Source: an uncultured Porphyromonadaceae bacterium
GTDB lineage: Bacteria; Bacteroidota; Bacteroidia; Bacteroidales; Muribaculaceae
Assembly: GCA_938027385.1 (NCBI GenBank)
Contig: CALJBF010000256.1
Location: forward strand, 1 to 61,186
DNA length: 61,186 bases
Direction of reading: 5' to 3'
Positions 60,631 through 61,186 of this stretch are shown one piece after another. The notes beneath the pieces are model-generated. The model saw nothing but the letters and a program-made list of their open reading frames with translations. It did not search any database and was not told the DNA's origin. The position numbers and the translations under genes were made by a program. Positions within the stretch are counted from its first letter, which is position 1. Each line of letters starts with the position of its first letter.

Positions 60631-61186
60631 ATGAACTTCAAAGCCAATACATTGATTTCGTTCACCGCGCTCATCCTCGGGATTGTGGTGCTCTGCTATA
60701 TCGGACGTCCGATAACCAACATCGTGCTTTTCATCTGCGGCCTCGCGTTCGTGGTGCCCGGCATACTCACCCTGCTGGGTCTCTCGTTCAAGCATAGTGC
60801 CGAGAATCATTCGGCCGCCGACCGCGCCCTGCGGTTCATCTGCGGCATAGGCGGACTGGGTCTCGGCGTGGTGGTATGGTGCATGCCCGACGTGTTCCGT
60901 CCGCTGCTGGTCTATCTGTTCGGCATCCTGCTCATCGCCGGCGGCATACACCAGTGCGCACAGCTCTCGCGCAAGGCACGTGCCGCACAGTACCCGGGCT
61001 GGCTCCTCCTGGGTGCCCTCGTGATTCTTGTAGGGGGTGTGGTGCTTATCGTAGTCGACTTCTTCCATAAACCCGCCGACAGCGAGAAATGGGTATTGCT
61101 CACCACCGGCATCGGCGCCGTAATCTACGGTGTCAACGGTCTGATAATAACCTCATACGCTTATTCACAGCACCGCCGCGACACCA
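60631..61186 (+). CDS. DUF308/HdeD-like membrane protein, 3' end missing
   Basis: The window ends inside this gene after 185 complete codons. It starts MNFKANTLISFTALILGIVV and has five or six membrane helices in pairs, with Gly-rich turns such as GIGGLGLGVVVWCMPD and LFGILLIAGGIHQ. This pairwise-repeat pattern is typical of DUF308 (HdeD-like) proteins. HdeD is linked to acid stress in Escherichia coli; the role here is unknown. Confidence 0.8.
   Translation, partial: MNFKANTLISFTALILGIVVLCYIGRPITNIVLFICGLAFVVPGILTLLGLSFKHSAENHSAADRALRFICGIGGLGLGVVVWCMPDVFRPLLVYLFGILLIAGGIHQCAQLSRKARAAQYPGWLLLGALVILVGGVVLIVVDFFHKPADSEKWVLLTTGIGAVIYGVNGLIITSYAYSQHRRDT

Overview
The window looks like a chromosomal segment of a high-GC member of the Bacteroidales, most likely Muribaculaceae (S24-7). 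The evidence is the Bacteroidota-type promoter element TAnnTTTG upstream of many genes, the many lipoproteins and outer-membrane barrels, and gene sets typical of the order: phoH-purC-ubiE, gldE followed by an Sfp-type transferase, DUF4491, and a TonB-dependent receptor with a carboxypeptidase-like N-terminal domain. The genus is not resolved. No insertion sequence, prophage, CRISPR array or rRNA is visible. One tRNA (Asp, GTC) is present.

Layout. 1-3572: small envelope genes (lipoproteins, two tandem outer-membrane barrel paralogs, small membrane proteins). 3725-10728: a membrane-anchored AraC-type regulator followed by two giant GLUG-repeat lipoproteins. 10755-19050 (minus): an exopolysaccharide locus with export lipoprotein, tyrosine autokinase, polymerase/ligase, GT4 glycosyltransferase, MBOAT acyltransferase and SGNH partner. 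19246-33401 (minus): a tight seven-gene operon that I regard as the most interesting part of the window. It encodes an SrfB-like HSP70/actin-fold ATPase, an SrfC-like dynamin-type GTPase, a membrane-anchored subtilisin with a large N-terminal domain, a membrane protein with a Trp/Gln/Pro-repeat tail, a second P-loop GTPase and two membrane-tethered proteins of unknown function. 33766-36889: a probable inositol-phospholipid/phosphosphingolipid operon (ATP-grasp, GtrA, CDP-alcohol phosphatidyltransferase, PAP2). 36944-40219: gldE, an Sfp-type transferase and a secreted endonuclease/phosphatase. 40412-45485 (minus): DUF4491, GH31 glucosidase, riboflavin synthase, DUF488, tRNA-Asp, N-acetylmuramidase. 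45600-54206: pepD, small envelope genes, phoH-purC-ubiE, a FemAB/GNAT-like protein, an NlpE-like lipoprotein and pgi. 54336-61186: a zinc-ribbon membrane protein with an L,D-transpeptidase, a TonB receptor, a pfs-luxS-AlbA_2 operon and the start of a DUF308 membrane protein that runs off the right edge.

How it fits together. Much of the window is envelope biology: capsule export and acetylation, inositol lipids, peptidoglycan remodelling, outer-membrane receptors and lipoproteins. The Srf-like operon combines an ATPase, two GTPases and a protease at the inner membrane, which suggests a regulated membrane machine (secretion, conflict/defence or toxin activation); its function is not established from sequence.

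A second unexpected signal is a family of degenerate 9-bp tandem repeats, often arranged as inverted arms, filling four intergenic spaces between 40 and 56 kb. Each space has its own nonamer theme, except that two share one. One array directly abuts the TTG start codon of ubiE.
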